Part shown: positions 1 to 9,652 of the stretch, one piece after another
How positions within the stretch are numbered: the first letter of the stretch is position 1
Layout of the letters: every line of letters begins with the position of its first letter
Assembly: GCA_021299715.1 (NCBI GenBank)
Contig: JAJTEL010000003.1
Span: 1-64,000 of the forward strand
Source: Ilumatobacteraceae bacterium
GTDB lineage: Bacteria; Actinomycetota; Acidimicrobiia; Acidimicrobiales; Ilumatobacteraceae
Direction: 5' to 3'
DNA: 64,000 nt
Translations under genes and position numbers: made by a program
The notes under the pieces: generated by a model
The model's input: the letters and a program-made list of their open reading frames with translations, nothing else
Database searches by the model: none
Told to the model about the DNA's origin: nothing

Positions 1-615
1 ATTCTCGGATGGCGCGAATACATCTGGAATTTCTATTGGCAGTACATGCCCGAATACGCCGAACGCAATCAACTGAGTGCGAATCGGAACCTTCCTCCCC
101 TCTTTACCAATCCAAATGCAACATCAATGAAGTGTCTCAGCACTGTTTTGCGCGGTGTGGAACAACATTCATATTCCCACCACATTGAACGCCTCATGAT
201 TCTTGGCAACTTTGCTCTCATCGCAGGAATCAACCCGCAGCAATTCACAACATGGATGTGGAATAGCTACATAGATGCAGCCGAATGGGTAATGGTGCCG
301 AATGTGGTGGGTATGTCGCTCTATGCCGACGGAGGTGTATTGGCCACAAAGCCATACGCCAGCGGTGGAGCGTACATCGACCGCATGAGTAATCACTGCA
401 AAGGATGCGCCTACGACCGCAAGAAGCGCGTTGGAGACGATGCGTGTCCATTTACAAATTTGTATTGGGACTTTATGTTGCGACACCAAGAGACGTTTGT
501 GAAGAATCCACGCGTGGCTAGACAAGTGCGCGCGGGGCAACAGTTGTCAGATGTTGATGATGTACGGGCTACCGCTCAAGCGATACTTCAACGATTGGAA
601 GATGGTGCGCTCTAA
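1..615 (+). CDS. Deoxyribodipyrimidine photolyase-related protein (FeS-BCP/PhrB type), 3' part
   Basis: The reading frame is already open at base 1 and ends at 615, so the N-terminal photolyase domain lies outside the window. The visible part carries hallmarks of the C-terminal FAD-binding domain of iron-sulfur bacterial cryptochromes and photolyases: GWREY, HHIERLMILGN, WVMVPNVVGMS, and a CKGC segment followed by a further Cys. Counted from the Met at base 46, Cys30, Cys118, Cys121 and Cys134 match the four-cysteine pattern that holds a [4Fe-4S] cluster in this family. Known members repair (6-4) photoproducts with FAD and light. The stop overlaps the convergent SdrD-type gene by a few bases. 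Substrate type ((6-4) or CPD) cannot be decided from this fragment. Confidence 0.88.
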   Translation: MLGWREYIWNFYWQYMPEYAERNQLSANRNLPPLFTNPNATSMKCLSTVLRGVEQHSYSHHIERLMILGNFALIAGINPQQFTTWMWNSYIDAAEWVMVPNVVGMSLYADGGVLATKPYASGGAYIDRMSNHCKGCAYDRKKRVGDDACPFTNLYWDFMLRHQETFVKNPRVARQVRAGQQLSDVDDVRATAQAILQRLEDGAL

Positions 616-3600
616 CGCGTTACTGGTAGGCGGTTAAGTCTCTTGTCGGTAACGACACCAAAATCGAGAGTGAAGTCAGTCTTACCCGCAACGAGAAGTG
701 CCGAAGTTGCAAATCTCGACGATGAATTCTTTGACCGGTGAGGTCGGTTTGCAACAGTTGGAACCCAACCAGATGGATACTTGATTCGAACCCGATACTT
801 GCCCGGCTGTAATCCATCGAACTTGTACGTGCCATTTTTCGCTGTCTTTATTGGCTTCACCAATGCACCAGTGATATCTACCACTGGCGTCCCATCCATA
901 TTCTCGACGGAAACTACAGCTCCGGGTAAGCCCCAGTCGGCTGGACCTTGTAGTCCATCTCCGTTTTTGTCGCGCCACACCTTGTCACCGATAGTCACGT
1001 TCGGAATGGCAGCGAGGGCTGCCGCACGAGACTTGTAAACAAAACCAAAGTCAAGCGTTGGATCACGATCACCGTTTATAGAGAGAACACGCGATGTTGC
1101 CGAATTTCTTGAAGAGTCTGTCGCGGTGGTGCCAGATCCCGACTTCGTTGATGTGTACGCATCTGGCGGTGTCACCGTTACCTTGTACTGACCAAACGGA
1201 AGATTGTCGAACGAATAACGTCCAGTTGCATCAGTCTTGGTCGTTGTTACCGGTTGCCCAGCAGTATTCGTTACCGCAGAACCATCGGCTTTCGTGATGC
1301 TCAAGGTAACTCCCTCTAGCGGAACATCTGTCGCATCCTGAATTCCATCGCCGTTCATGTCAAGCCACACATAATCGCCAATAGATACCTCGCCCCAAAA
1401 TCCGAAATCTAATGTTGGATCTCGTTGTCCATTTGTATTCAACTGAACCGATACTGCTGAACCAGTTGATGAATCGTTGGCGCTTGTTCCCACGCCCGCC
1501 ACTGTTGGCACGTAGCCAGACGGTGGCGTTACGGTCACCTTGTATTGACCAAACGGAAGATTGTCAAAGGTGTACCAACCTGCAGCATTGGTTGTGGTGG
1601 TCGTCACCAAATTTCCTGTTATGTCGTAGGCAGAAGTTCCGTCGGCCTTTGTCAATGTCAATGTGACACCCTGCAAGGGAATGTCGGTTGAGTCCTGAAG
1701 TCCGTCATGATTGACGTCGTACCAGACATAGTCGCCCACCGAGACCTTTGGGACAACGCCAAAATCGAGAGAGTTATCTGACTGCGATGCACCAGTAAAC
1801 GCAACGCTTGTTGCTTCGTTAGCCGACGAATCGGTACTAGACGTACCCTGTCCAACAAGTGTTGGTCCATATCCATTTGGATAGGTGATCTTTACTTTGT
1901 ATTGCGCCACCGGCAAGTTGGTGAACGAATAAGCACCGTTTGATGTGGTTGTTACAGGGGCCACTATCTGGCCTAAAGAATTTTGAACCGGATTACCGTT
2001 CATGTCTGTCAGTGTGAGTACGGCGCCAGCAATCCCTGTTTCACCTTGATCCTGAATGCCGTTCGCATTTGCGTCAAGGAAGACCAAGTCCCCCACTGAA
2101 ACGACTCCGGTTATTCCCACATCGTACGTGTGGTTATTGTGCCCAGGAGGCGGCGCCGTAACAGGGACGCGCCAGTCGGTCGCTGTCGTTGCAGAAGCAT
2201 TTGAGTCAATTGACATATCTAACGACGATGCAGCCGAAGTGGCGTTTGCTGTTGTGAGTTGATAACCCCCTAGCGGCCCATTCGATAAAAAGTCGGCGCT
2301 GTTCGCAATACGCAAATAATGCGCTTCGTTGGGAAGTAGACCGCCTCCAGTGGAATCCCCGTTGCCTTGCCAACGTTCAGTGAGATTGGAAGAGAAGTAA
2401 TAGTTTCCATTTACATCGGTAACTGCAGTACCCCAGATGTAGTCATCAGCTACGCGCTTTAACTGAACAGTTACTCCAGCAACACCTGGTTCTCCTGGAT
2501 CTTGAATGCCGTTTGCATTGATGTCATTCCAAATTCGGTTCCCAATTTGAACAGGAGCGTTATTGCATAACACCTCAAGGTCGCCGATGCTGCCACTTTT
2601 TGAGAACGAAACGTCACTCCCTGTCAGACCTTCCGCTTGCGCGATCGCGTCACTCGATAGCACGATTCCATATGGCCAACCGCCGACGCTGCCGGTTGAT
2701 TGAGACATAAAGCGAATTCCGCCTTCATTAATCCAGTCAACTGGGTCCATCATTGATACCGCTACTTCATTTGAACCGTTCTGAATAGCGATACCGCCTT
2801 GACTTTGCTCAAGGTGCGTGCTGTCGTTGTAGTTGTCATCAAAGAACTCACGATTGGGAGCGGTGGCATTCTGCATTGCGTACGATCGCGACGGGGCCGT
2901 ATGCGTCTCTGTATCACTCGTGCAGGAACCATCAGATTCCTGCACAAAAGTTTGACCTTGCTTGCACATCAACAAGGTGTCGCCATGAACAAAAGCCGTA
3001 TAGAGATTTAGGTCAGTCTTATTTGTATCGGGGGCCAGATTGCGCCAGCCCATTTGAATTGAGAAACGGTCGAGAACACCAATGACCATTGATCCGTCAT
3101 TCATAAAGTCGATGTCAGACAGAATCGGCTGCGGATACACCACATTGTTTCTGTTATTCAGGGTCTTAACCGTCGGCCAATCATCTGTCCAGGCCTTCCA
3201 TTTAGACAATGGAATCTGACCAGCCTGACAATTATTTGCGTTACACGCCCGTACGTAGCTCAAATCGACGGTTGCTGCAGTTGACCATGTTGCCGTTGAT
3301 TGGCCAGTAATCACCATTTTTTGAACGGTTGCGTTTTCCGGCGCGGCCGTGGACGAAGGGGTAACGCCTTCGTTTGCGCAAACTGAACCAACAAACACAG
3401 TGTCACCATCAACTGGGTCAAGACCCCATGGCCGAACGACCGATCCAGAAGCCACGCATGTGCTGTTCACAGCCCATGAACCAGCCGCAGTCAATGTGGG
3501 AGTCGTCGCAGTGCCGCTGATTCCGAATCGGTACACCTTCTTGTCGTGCAAATTAGTGACGAAGAGGTATTGACCATCGGGAGATACGTCGAGATCTCCA

Positions 3601-4472
3601 AATCCGGCTTTCCCTACAAGTGGATACGCAGGAAGGTCATAGGCCTGATGCGAACTACTCTGCAGGTCGCGTGCAGTTGTCTGGTTTGAACCAAAACTGG
3701 TGTCGTCACCGCAATTCAGTCCAAAATCTGCTTTCAAGTCGAAGGACAATGCAAGCGTCCCCGTACTGGGATTTGTTGCGTAAATTCCGCACAGCTTCTT
3801 TGGCCCCATTGGCGAATAGCGTCGAACAACTGCCGACGTCCATAACAAACCACGAGCGCCGTCGTATCCAAGACCCCACACAGAGCCCGTTTGATTTGCG
3901 TTAACAACCTTGTCGCGACGGATGCGTGAGTTCCAACTAGTCATGTAGACCGTGGACATGCTCTGAGCATTTGACGGTTGAAAACAAGTTGCTCCCAGTT
4001 CGTTTCCTTGAACGCCAGCCGCAAAAAGATTTGCGCAGTACTGCGCTGGATTAGCAACTCCGTAGGACACATTGGTTGCACCTACCGAAACAAATTGAAT
4101 GCTCGTCTTATTGTCAGTGCCAACAAAAGACGATTGAAAGCCACTTGGTGTATCAAATTCAATTCGGACATTGGAGGTGGAAGCATTCGACACATTCAGT
4201 GTGTACGTTCCGTTTGCGGTTGTTTGTGTGCTTCCTACAACAACTCCGGTTGAATCGAAGGCGCGAACTGTCACGTTCTGAATTCCAACATCGGAACCGT
4301 TGAATGTTCCGTCGACCAACTTGTCGTCAAACACGCGTCCGGAAACTGTTCCTGCCGCCGCGCTTACTGAATTAAGAGAGCCCGAAAAAGCAGCGACTGA
4401 CGACATCAGAAGAAAGAAGGTCAATACAAGATGCTTCCAACTGCGGAAAAAATTTACGCATTTCGCTCTCAC
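612..4472 (-). CDS. Large secreted SdrD-type B-repeat surface protein
   Basis: A protein of 1286 residues with an N-terminal hydrophobic signal segment (about residues 12-38, ending near VSAAAG) and a GTG start. After a first Cna/SdrD-like module (about 40-130) comes a domain of roughly 500 residues with propeller-like motifs such as DLDVSPDGQYLFVTN. Five SdrD-type modules follow, each opening with a variant of IGDxVWxDxNxDGIQD, at about residues 642, 792, 910, 1028 and 1158. Such modules are calcium-binding Ig-like stalk units in Gram-positive adhesins. The C-terminus ends RLNRLPVTR with no hydrophobic segment, so no cell-wall anchor is visible. It may be secreted, held non-covalently, or truncated. 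It is divergent from the LPTTG-anchored giant at 4637, which suggests shared surface biology. Ligand unknown. Confidence 0.85.
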   Translation of the reverse strand: MRAKCVNFFRSWKHLVLTFFLLMSSVAAFSGSLNSVSAAAGTVSGRVFDDKLVDGTFNGSDVGIQNVTVRAFDSTGVVVGSTQTTANGTYTLNVSNASTSNVRIEFDTPSGFQSSFVGTDNKTSIQFVSVGATNVSYGVANPAQYCANLFAAGVQGNELGATCFQPSNAQSMSTVYMTSWNSRIRRDKVVNANQTGSVWGLGYDGARGLLWTSAVVRRYSPMGPKKLCGIYATNPSTGTLALSFDLKADFGLNCGDDTSFGSNQTTARDLQSSSHQAYDLPAYPLVGKAGFGDLDVSPDGQYLFVTNLHDKKVYRFGISGTATTPTLTAAGSWAVNSTCVASGSVVRPWGLDPVDGDTVFVGSVCANEGVTPSSTAAPENATVQKMVITGQSTATWSTAATVDLSYVRACNANNCQAGQIPLSKWKAWTDDWPTVKTLNNRNNVVYPQPILSDIDFMNDGSMVIGVLDRFSIQMGWRNLAPDTNKTDLNLYTAFVHGDTLLMCKQGQTFVQESDGSCTSDTETHTAPSRSYAMQNATAPNREFFDDNYNDSTHLEQSQGGIAIQNGSNEVAVSMMDPVDWINEGGIRFMSQSTGSVGGWPYGIVLSSDAIAQAEGLTGSDVSFSKSGSIGDLEVLCNNAPVQIGNRIWNDINANGIQDPGEPGVAGVTVQLKRVADDYIWGTAVTDVNGNYYFSSNLTERWQGNGDSTGGGLLPNEAHYLRIANSADFLSNGPLGGYQLTTANATSAASSLDMSIDSNASATTATDWRVPVTAPPPGHNNHTYDVGITGVVSVGDLVFLDANANGIQDQGETGIAGAVLTLTDMNGNPVQNSLGQIVAPVTTTSNGAYSFTNLPVAQYKVKITYPNGYGPTLVGQGTSSTDSSANEATSVAFTGASQSDNSLDFGVVPKVSVGDYVWYDVNHDGLQDSTDIPLQGVTLTLTKADGTSAYDITGNLVTTTTTNAAGWYTFDNLPFGQYKVTVTPPSGYVPTVAGVGTSANDSSTGSAVSVQLNTNGQRDPTLDFGFWGEVSIGDYVWLDMNGDGIQDATDVPLEGVTLSITKADGSAVTNTAGQPVTTTKTDATGRYSFDNLPFGQYKVTVTPPDAYTSTKSGSGTTATDSSRNSATSRVLSINGDRDPTLDFGFVYKSRAAALAAIPNVTIGDKVWRDKNGDGLQGPADWGLPGAVVSVENMDGTPVVDITGALVKPIKTAKNGTYKFDGLQPGKYRVRIKYPSGWVPTVANRPHRSKNSSSRFATSALLVAGKTDFTLDFGVVTDKRLNRLPVTR

Positions 4473-4530
4473 ACTTTACGATACCGCGGTCAGCAGAAAT
4501 GCTAAAGAGGAAACATCGCTAACAACGATC

Positions 4531-4549
4531 TCTCAACTTCAACTTGAGA
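4531..4549. promoter_or_regulatory. Inverted repeat between the divergent surface-protein genes
   Basis: TCTCAA and TTGAGA arms with a 7-base spacer lie in the AT-rich 164-base gap between two divergent giant genes. This is the position of an operator or shared promoter element. No regulator is identified and a chance match is possible. Confidence 0.3.
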
Positions 4550-4636
4550 CTCAGCAAAGTTCGAATTCGGAATTAGTAAAAAACTTCCGAGCCCAACGAA
4601 CTGATTGAAATTCTTAACCCTCGCTATTTTCTTTCT

Positions 4637-7600
4637 ATGCAGTTTCTGAGTACGACATTTCTTCCTGTACTCACCAACTGTCGGCGTATGCGCCTCGTGA
4701 CAAGTTGGGTTCTAGCCATAGTGCTGATGGTCCCACTACAGCAACACATAGTTCACGCATATCAAGCAGGTGGAACGGTTTCAATGGCGGTGCAAACCGG
4801 TTACTCCGGTCTAACAACCACCATCTCTGTCAGTAATTCGAGTGCCGTCACAATCGAACCCGGATCTTTTATGAACAGTGGTCGAGATGGGTCCGTAGAC
4901 GGTAGTACATACACACCAAATGTCACTGGAGTTCAAGGTCTTCAATGGGTGACGTATGGATCTGGTTGTCCCATGCCCGCGGCAGGCGCCACAACAAATA
5001 GTTGTTCAAAAGGAACTGTCACCTTTACGTTTTCGCGGCCAGTTGCAAATCCCGCATTTCATATCCACGACTTTGGTGGACGAATGGAAGCTAACTGCAA
5101 ACTCGCAATTCAGGGGACCATGGCACTTGCCAGTTCGTCGCCTGCCGGTGCGACTTTTACAAAATTGTCTGGCGGCATCACTGTGTCAGGAACCTCCATT
5201 ACAGGACGTGCTGCAACTGCACCGATGACAGAGTCCAGCCATTCAAGTGGCACCGTGCGAGTAAACGGAACTGTCCAAACATTGACGTTTAATTACTCCG
5301 TCATTCTCACGCGACAAGGATCCACATGTTCATATGACAACGACACAATGTTGATGTCTGCGGGCGAACGGCTCAATGCAACATTCTCGTACGGAGAAGA
5401 CTTGGGAGATGGTCCATCTTCTCTGGAATCATCCAGTGCTGCCAGCCATGTCATTGGCGACTTAAAAATGGGTTCTGCATCGCTCTCGGCAGAGGCTGCT
5501 ACCACATTGAATTCTTCGTCAGCACCCATCACCGCATCTCCACTTGCATCAGCAAATGCAACAGGTGACAACGATGACGCAATTACTGGATCCCCAGTTG
5601 ACGCGAGTATTGGTCAGGATTACTCGCTCACAGTTCCAATTTCAGGTGCGAGTCAATCTGGACAAGTCTGCGGGTATATCGACTTGAACAACAGTGGCAC
5701 CTACACAACTAGCAATCCGAACGAACGAGCGTGCACGAATTTTGCAGCCAATGCCACCTCTGCTGTGATTGCGTGGACATCAGCACAGTGGCCTGCCGGA
5801 GCAACTCCCGCAACGGTAGGGCTACGGCTTCGTGCCTCTTACGGAACTGGAGCCTCTAGCCCTACTGGTCCAGTCGATTCAGGCGAGGTGGAGGACTATC
5901 GAATTGCGTTGGTCTCTCCCGTTCCCCCGGCCGCAACACCGCTCCAATCGACCGGAACTCAGGACAGCAACCAAACTTTTACTCCCGCCACTTCACAAGG
6001 ACAGTTTGTTGCTGGCCTCACGTGCATCGTGTCTGGCGCCACGTGCGTCTCCAGTTTGGTTGTACCGAACGAAGGTACGTACACAGTTAACGCCAACGGA
6101 TCCATCACATTTGATCCACTGTCTTCCTTTACGGGGAACGCAGCCCCCATCTCATATCGAATTGAGGACTCTCAAGGCCGACAGTCAACATCAACTGCGT
6201 CGGCCACAGTTGTTGCGCGTCCAACTGCGTTGGATGACTCATCAAGCACTACCTATAACACTGCAAAAACAGTTGCGGTTCTCGGCAATGACTCATCAGC
6301 GGCAGGAACAACTCTCGACGCAACTTCGGTGAAACTTTGTGATGTTGGTCAAACTGTGCCGAACTGCACCGCATCAAGCGTGACTGTTCCAAACAAGGGA
6401 ACTTTCACCCGCAATTCTTTAACAGGCGAAATCACCTTTACTCCACTCTCTACGTTTACGGGATCGGCTTCAATTGACTATCAAGTTGCCGACTCACTTG
6501 GCGGAATAGATGGAGCTCAGCTCTCGATGGCGGTGGCTCCACCAGATGCACCGTCTGCTTCACCAACTCAATCATCCGGAAAACTAGATACCAATCAAAC
6601 AATTGCGTTAAGCGCAGCAGCAGGTGCTGGAACCTCTCTTGACCCGTTACAGACGTGCATAGTCTCAGGCTCTTCATGTGTGCGCAGTTTGGTTGTGGCG
6701 AATGAAGGTACGTACACAGTTAACGCAAATGGCACCGTTACTTTTGACCCCCTGCCAACGTTTACCGGCAACGCCACGCCCCAGCAATACCGCGTCTTTG
6801 ACGCGGTTGGTCAGCAAGCACAATCAACTCTCTCTCTCACTGTCGCTGGTGTGCCACAAACACAGAGTGATTCTTCCAGTGGAGCATTCGACACAAACCA
6901 AACCATTTCAGTACTTGGCAACGACTCGGCTGGAAGTGGCACAACGCTCACTGCATCAACAGTTCGCATCTGCACCGCAGTAACAGCGAATGCTTCATGC
7001 ACGCTTACGTCCTTGGTCGTTGCGAATGAAGGGACATACACAGTCAATCCCAACGGCACCGTCACTTTCGATCCTCTGCCAACATTTATTGGAAACGCCA
7101 CCGATGTTAAGTATGTGGTTTCAGATGGATTCGGGCAGACCAACTCAGCGCTCATTGATGCGACGGTTAGCGCGCCAAATGCGGTTGTACCTGCCGTTGA
7201 CACTTCCAGCGGTATTGCCGGCCAGAACCAAACCGTAAACCCCTTACAAAACGACAGTGCACCAAGCGGTGTCACCAAGAATGCGGCAAGCGTCCGCCTA
7301 TGTGGCAGCGCACAAACCAGCCCTAACTGCACGGCAACGTCTGTGACCGTGCCAAACGAGGGAACCTACACAGTCAATACAACAACTGGCGAAATTACAT
7401 TTGCGCCAACTGCGGGTTTTTCGGGACCAGGAGTTGGCGTTACATACGTAGCGACGGATTCTCTCGCGCGCACATTCTCATCCACGTACTCACCGTCTGT
7501 TGTTCCGCCTCCAACGCTTACTTCCGACGTGTCGACGGGTGCGTATGACGTCACGCAAACTATTTCAGTTCTTTCAAATGATGCAGCAGCTTCGGGCACC

Positions 7601-9652
7601 ACATTAAACGCGTCAAGTGTTCGCATTTGTACTACCTCTACAAGCAATGCGGCGTGCACTCTCACCACTCTCACTGTCCCTAACGAAGGGACATACACGG
7701 TCAATCCCAACGGCACCATCACTTTCGATCCTCTGCCTTCGTTTGCAGGCACTGCCACACAAATCAAGTACGTCGCTTCCGACGCTCTCGGGCAGACAGC
7801 AAGTTCCACCATAAGCACGCAAGTTGCTACTCCGCCCGCGCCAATTGCTTTGCCAGAATCAAAAACACTTCTTGCCGGTCAGACGGCGCTCTTTAGTTCT
7901 GTGGTTACCCCAACTGGACTTGTCAGTGGCAACTTAGTCGTAGCAGGAAACGTCTCAAACGGTCCATGTTTGATTGACCCATCTGATTCTCAATGCAAAT
8001 CCACATTTACAATCGCAAACCAAGGAACCTGGACTATTGACCAAACAACAGGAATTGTTTCTTTTGCGGCCAATCCCAACGTAACTCCAGGTTCACTGAC
8101 AAGTGTCGCGTACCGCGTGACAGACCTACTCGGACGAACCGCAACGGCCTCACTCACACCCGTTATTCCTGCCACCCCAACGGCGACGCCGGACCAAATC
8201 ACAACGGCATGGAACACAAGCGCTACGTCTCAAGTCATCAACAACGATGCCGCCGGAACTGGAACTACTTTGTCTGCAGCATCAGTGGCACTATGTGGCC
8301 GTTCTCCCCAGCAAGTTGCGCCGTCATGTACGCAATCGTCTGTGACTATCCCTAATGAGGGCACTTTCAGACTCGGATCGAACGGTTCGGTTGTGTTTGA
8401 ACCCCTCCCCACGTTCGTTGGGCAAGTGTCGCCAGTTTCGTACCAAGTATCTGACGCTCTGGGCCAGACAGCGACCGCAACTGTGCAAGTGACAGTGCAA
8501 ACCCCAGCCGCTTCAATTGCAACATCAGAAACTCGTCAGGTCTCACAAGGAGCAGAGGCAAATTTCTCGCCACTTCTTGGTACCTCTGGGTTAGTTCGCA
8601 CTCCAACGGGGGCTCCGGCTCTGGTACCAACATCAATGTGCGTGGTGAACCCTGCCAACAACTCATGTACAACTAACGATGTTGTCATCGAAGGTGTCGG
8701 TACTTATTCATTGAATACCTCGTCTGGAATTATCACTTTCACTTCGCTCTCAACTACGCCAGTTGGCCCGGTGACGCCCCTCACCTACAGAATCACCGAT
8801 GCTCTTGGTCGTACCGTTACTGCTCAACTCACTCCCACCGTGTACCAAGGCCCCGCAGCGCGAGACGACGTGTCCGTTGGTGCCCCTGGTACAACACAGT
8901 GGATTTCTCTGCTTGGAAATGACACACCAGCGCTAGACAAGAAGCAATTGAAGCCATCATCTATTCGGTTATGCGCAGCTAGCGAAGTTGCGCCTCAGTG
9001 CTCAAAATTGTCTGTCACTGTTCCCAATGAGGGAGCATACTCAGTGACAAACAATGGAATCGTGAAGTTCGTGCCCCATCGCAATTTCACTGGTGCCAGT
9101 CTTGGTGTTCAGTACATCGTGAAAGATTCTGCAAATCGTTCAGCTTCTGCACGTATCTCACCCAAAATTGAATCATCACCTGTTCCAGTCGCACATCCCG
9201 ACTACAAGACTGGGAAGTCTGGAAGCACGATTTCAATTAACCCTCTTAGTAATGACAAAGCCGCTGCTGGTTCCGTATCAACCCAAGGAAAAATCACACT
9301 TCTTGCCACATCGGTTCGCCTCTGTTCGAAGGGGGAAAATGTTCCCTCGTGCTCAGCAACCGAAGTTGTCACACCGGAGGGAACGTACCGTGTGAATACC
9401 AAAACTGGAGTGATTTCGTTTACTCATGCAAAAGGTTTTTCCGGAACCGCTCTTCATGGAATTACTTATCAAGTCACAAACTCTTCCACCAGTGCTCAGA
9501 ACAGTGCTTCGAGCGTGTTCGTACCAACAGTGGCGCAACAACCGACCCTCCCGACGACTGGTCTTTCGCCGCTATCGGTGCTCATCAACGCACTGATTCT
9601 GTTAATCGTTGGAATTTTGCTTACTCGCTTGCCGCGAAAAAGAATTGACTAA
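4637..9652 (+). CDS. Giant CshA-repeat, LPXTG-anchored surface fibril protein
   Basis: A protein of 1671 residues. A signal peptide follows either the ATG at 4637 or, more classically, the internal ATG at 4688 (a basic start then a hydrophobic run ending near IVHAYQAGG). Neither start has a strong ribosome site. A GEVED-like domain sits at about residues 311-425 (ends SGEVEDYRI). Then come about ten CshA-type fibril repeats of roughly 100-110 residues, recognisable by VPNEGTYTVN, ITFDPLPTF and YxVxDALGQT. The end is a complete sorting signal: LPTTG near residue 1637, a hydrophobic helix, and RLPRKRID. A sortase should link it to the cell wall. CshA repeats form adhesive fibrils in streptococci, so an adhesion or cell-contact role is inferred. 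Most of the protein lacks lysine and is Thr/Ser/Ala rich, as is usual for exposed stalks. Confidence 0.88.
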   Translation: MQFLSTTFLPVLTNCRRMRLVTSWVLAIVLMVPLQQHIVHAYQAGGTVSMAVQTGYSGLTTTISVSNSSAVTIEPGSFMNSGRDGSVDGSTYTPNVTGVQGLQWVTYGSGCPMPAAGATTNSCSKGTVTFTFSRPVANPAFHIHDFGGRMEANCKLAIQGTMALASSSPAGATFTKLSGGITVSGTSITGRAATAPMTESSHSSGTVRVNGTVQTLTFNYSVILTRQGSTCSYDNDTMLMSAGERLNATFSYGEDLGDGPSSLESSSAASHVIGDLKMGSASLSAEAATTLNSSSAPITASPLASANATGDNDDAITGSPVDASIGQDYSLTVPISGASQSGQVCGYIDLNNSGTYTTSNPNERACTNFAANATSAVIAWTSAQWPAGATPATVGLRLRASYGTGASSPTGPVDSGEVEDYRIALVSPVPPAATPLQSTGTQDSNQTFTPATSQGQFVAGLTCIVSGATCVSSLVVPNEGTYTVNANGSITFDPLSSFTGNAAPISYRIEDSQGRQSTSTASATVVARPTALDDSSSTTYNTAKTVAVLGNDSSAAGTTLDATSVKLCDVGQTVPNCTASSVTVPNKGTFTRNSLTGEITFTPLSTFTGSASIDYQVADSLGGIDGAQLSMAVAPPDAPSASPTQSSGKLDTNQTIALSAAAGAGTSLDPLQTCIVSGSSCVRSLVVANEGTYTVNANGTVTFDPLPTFTGNATPQQYRVFDAVGQQAQSTLSLTVAGVPQTQSDSSSGAFDTNQTISVLGNDSAGSGTTLTASTVRICTAVTANASCTLTSLVVANEGTYTVNPNGTVTFDPLPTFIGNATDVKYVVSDGFGQTNSALIDATVSAPNAVVPAVDTSSGIAGQNQTVNPLQNDSAPSGVTKNAASVRLCGSAQTSPNCTATSVTVPNEGTYTVNTTTGEITFAPTAGFSGPGVGVTYVATDSLARTFSSTYSPSVVPPPTLTSDVSTGAYDVTQTISVLSNDAAASGTTLNASSVRICTTSTSNAACTLTTLTVPNEGTYTVNPNGTITFDPLPSFAGTATQIKYVASDALGQTASSTISTQVATPPAPIALPESKTLLAGQTALFSSVVTPTGLVSGNLVVAGNVSNGPCLIDPSDSQCKSTFTIANQGTWTIDQTTGIVSFAANPNVTPGSLTSVAYRVTDLLGRTATASLTPVIPATPTATPDQITTAWNTSATSQVINNDAAGTGTTLSAASVALCGRSPQQVAPSCTQSSVTIPNEGTFRLGSNGSVVFEPLPTFVGQVSPVSYQVSDALGQTATATVQVTVQTPAASIATSETRQVSQGAEANFSPLLGTSGLVRTPTGAPALVPTSMCVVNPANNSCTTNDVVIEGVGTYSLNTSSGIITFTSLSTTPVGPVTPLTYRITDALGRTVTAQLTPTVYQGPAARDDVSVGAPGTTQWISLLGNDTPALDKKQLKPSSIRLCAASEVAPQCSKLSVTVPNEGAYSVTNNGIVKFVPHRNFTGASLGVQYIVKDSANRSASARISPKIESSPVPVAHPDYKTGKSGSTISINPLSNDKAAAGSVSTQGKITLLATSVRLCSKGENVPSCSATEVVTPEGTYRVNTKTGVISFTHAKGFSGTALHGITYQVTNSSTSAQNSASSVFVPTVAQQPTLPTTGLSPLSVLINALILLIVGILLTRLPRKRID
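7023..7080 (+). repeat. CshA repeat segment, copy 1 of a near-identical pair
   Basis: This stretch encodes NEGTYTVNPNGTVTFDPLP and is almost base-for-base the same as 7683-7740, including synonymous positions. Other CshA units in the gene are clearly more diverged. This suggests recent duplication or gene conversion within the gene. Confidence 0.75.
7683..7740 (+). repeat. CshA repeat segment, copy 2 of a near-identical pair
   Basis: Second copy of the segment at 7023-7080, about 660 bases (two repeat units) away. Only a few bases differ, one of which changes Val to Ile. The direct repeat could support unit-number changes by recombination and may cause assembly collapse. Confidence 0.75.

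Noticed and set aside
992-2100. Periodic DNA repeats that could suggest a CRISPR or tandem array
   Set aside because: They are in frame within the SdrD-type gene and encode successive B-repeat modules; spacing is about 350 bases and there are no short spacers or cas genes.
4439-4472. LPVTR at the end of the SdrD-type protein as a working sorting signal, and an alternative ATG start near 4461
   Set aside because: The C-terminal motif lacks the Gly, hydrophobic helix and basic tail. The ATG near the start is out of frame with the signal peptide.
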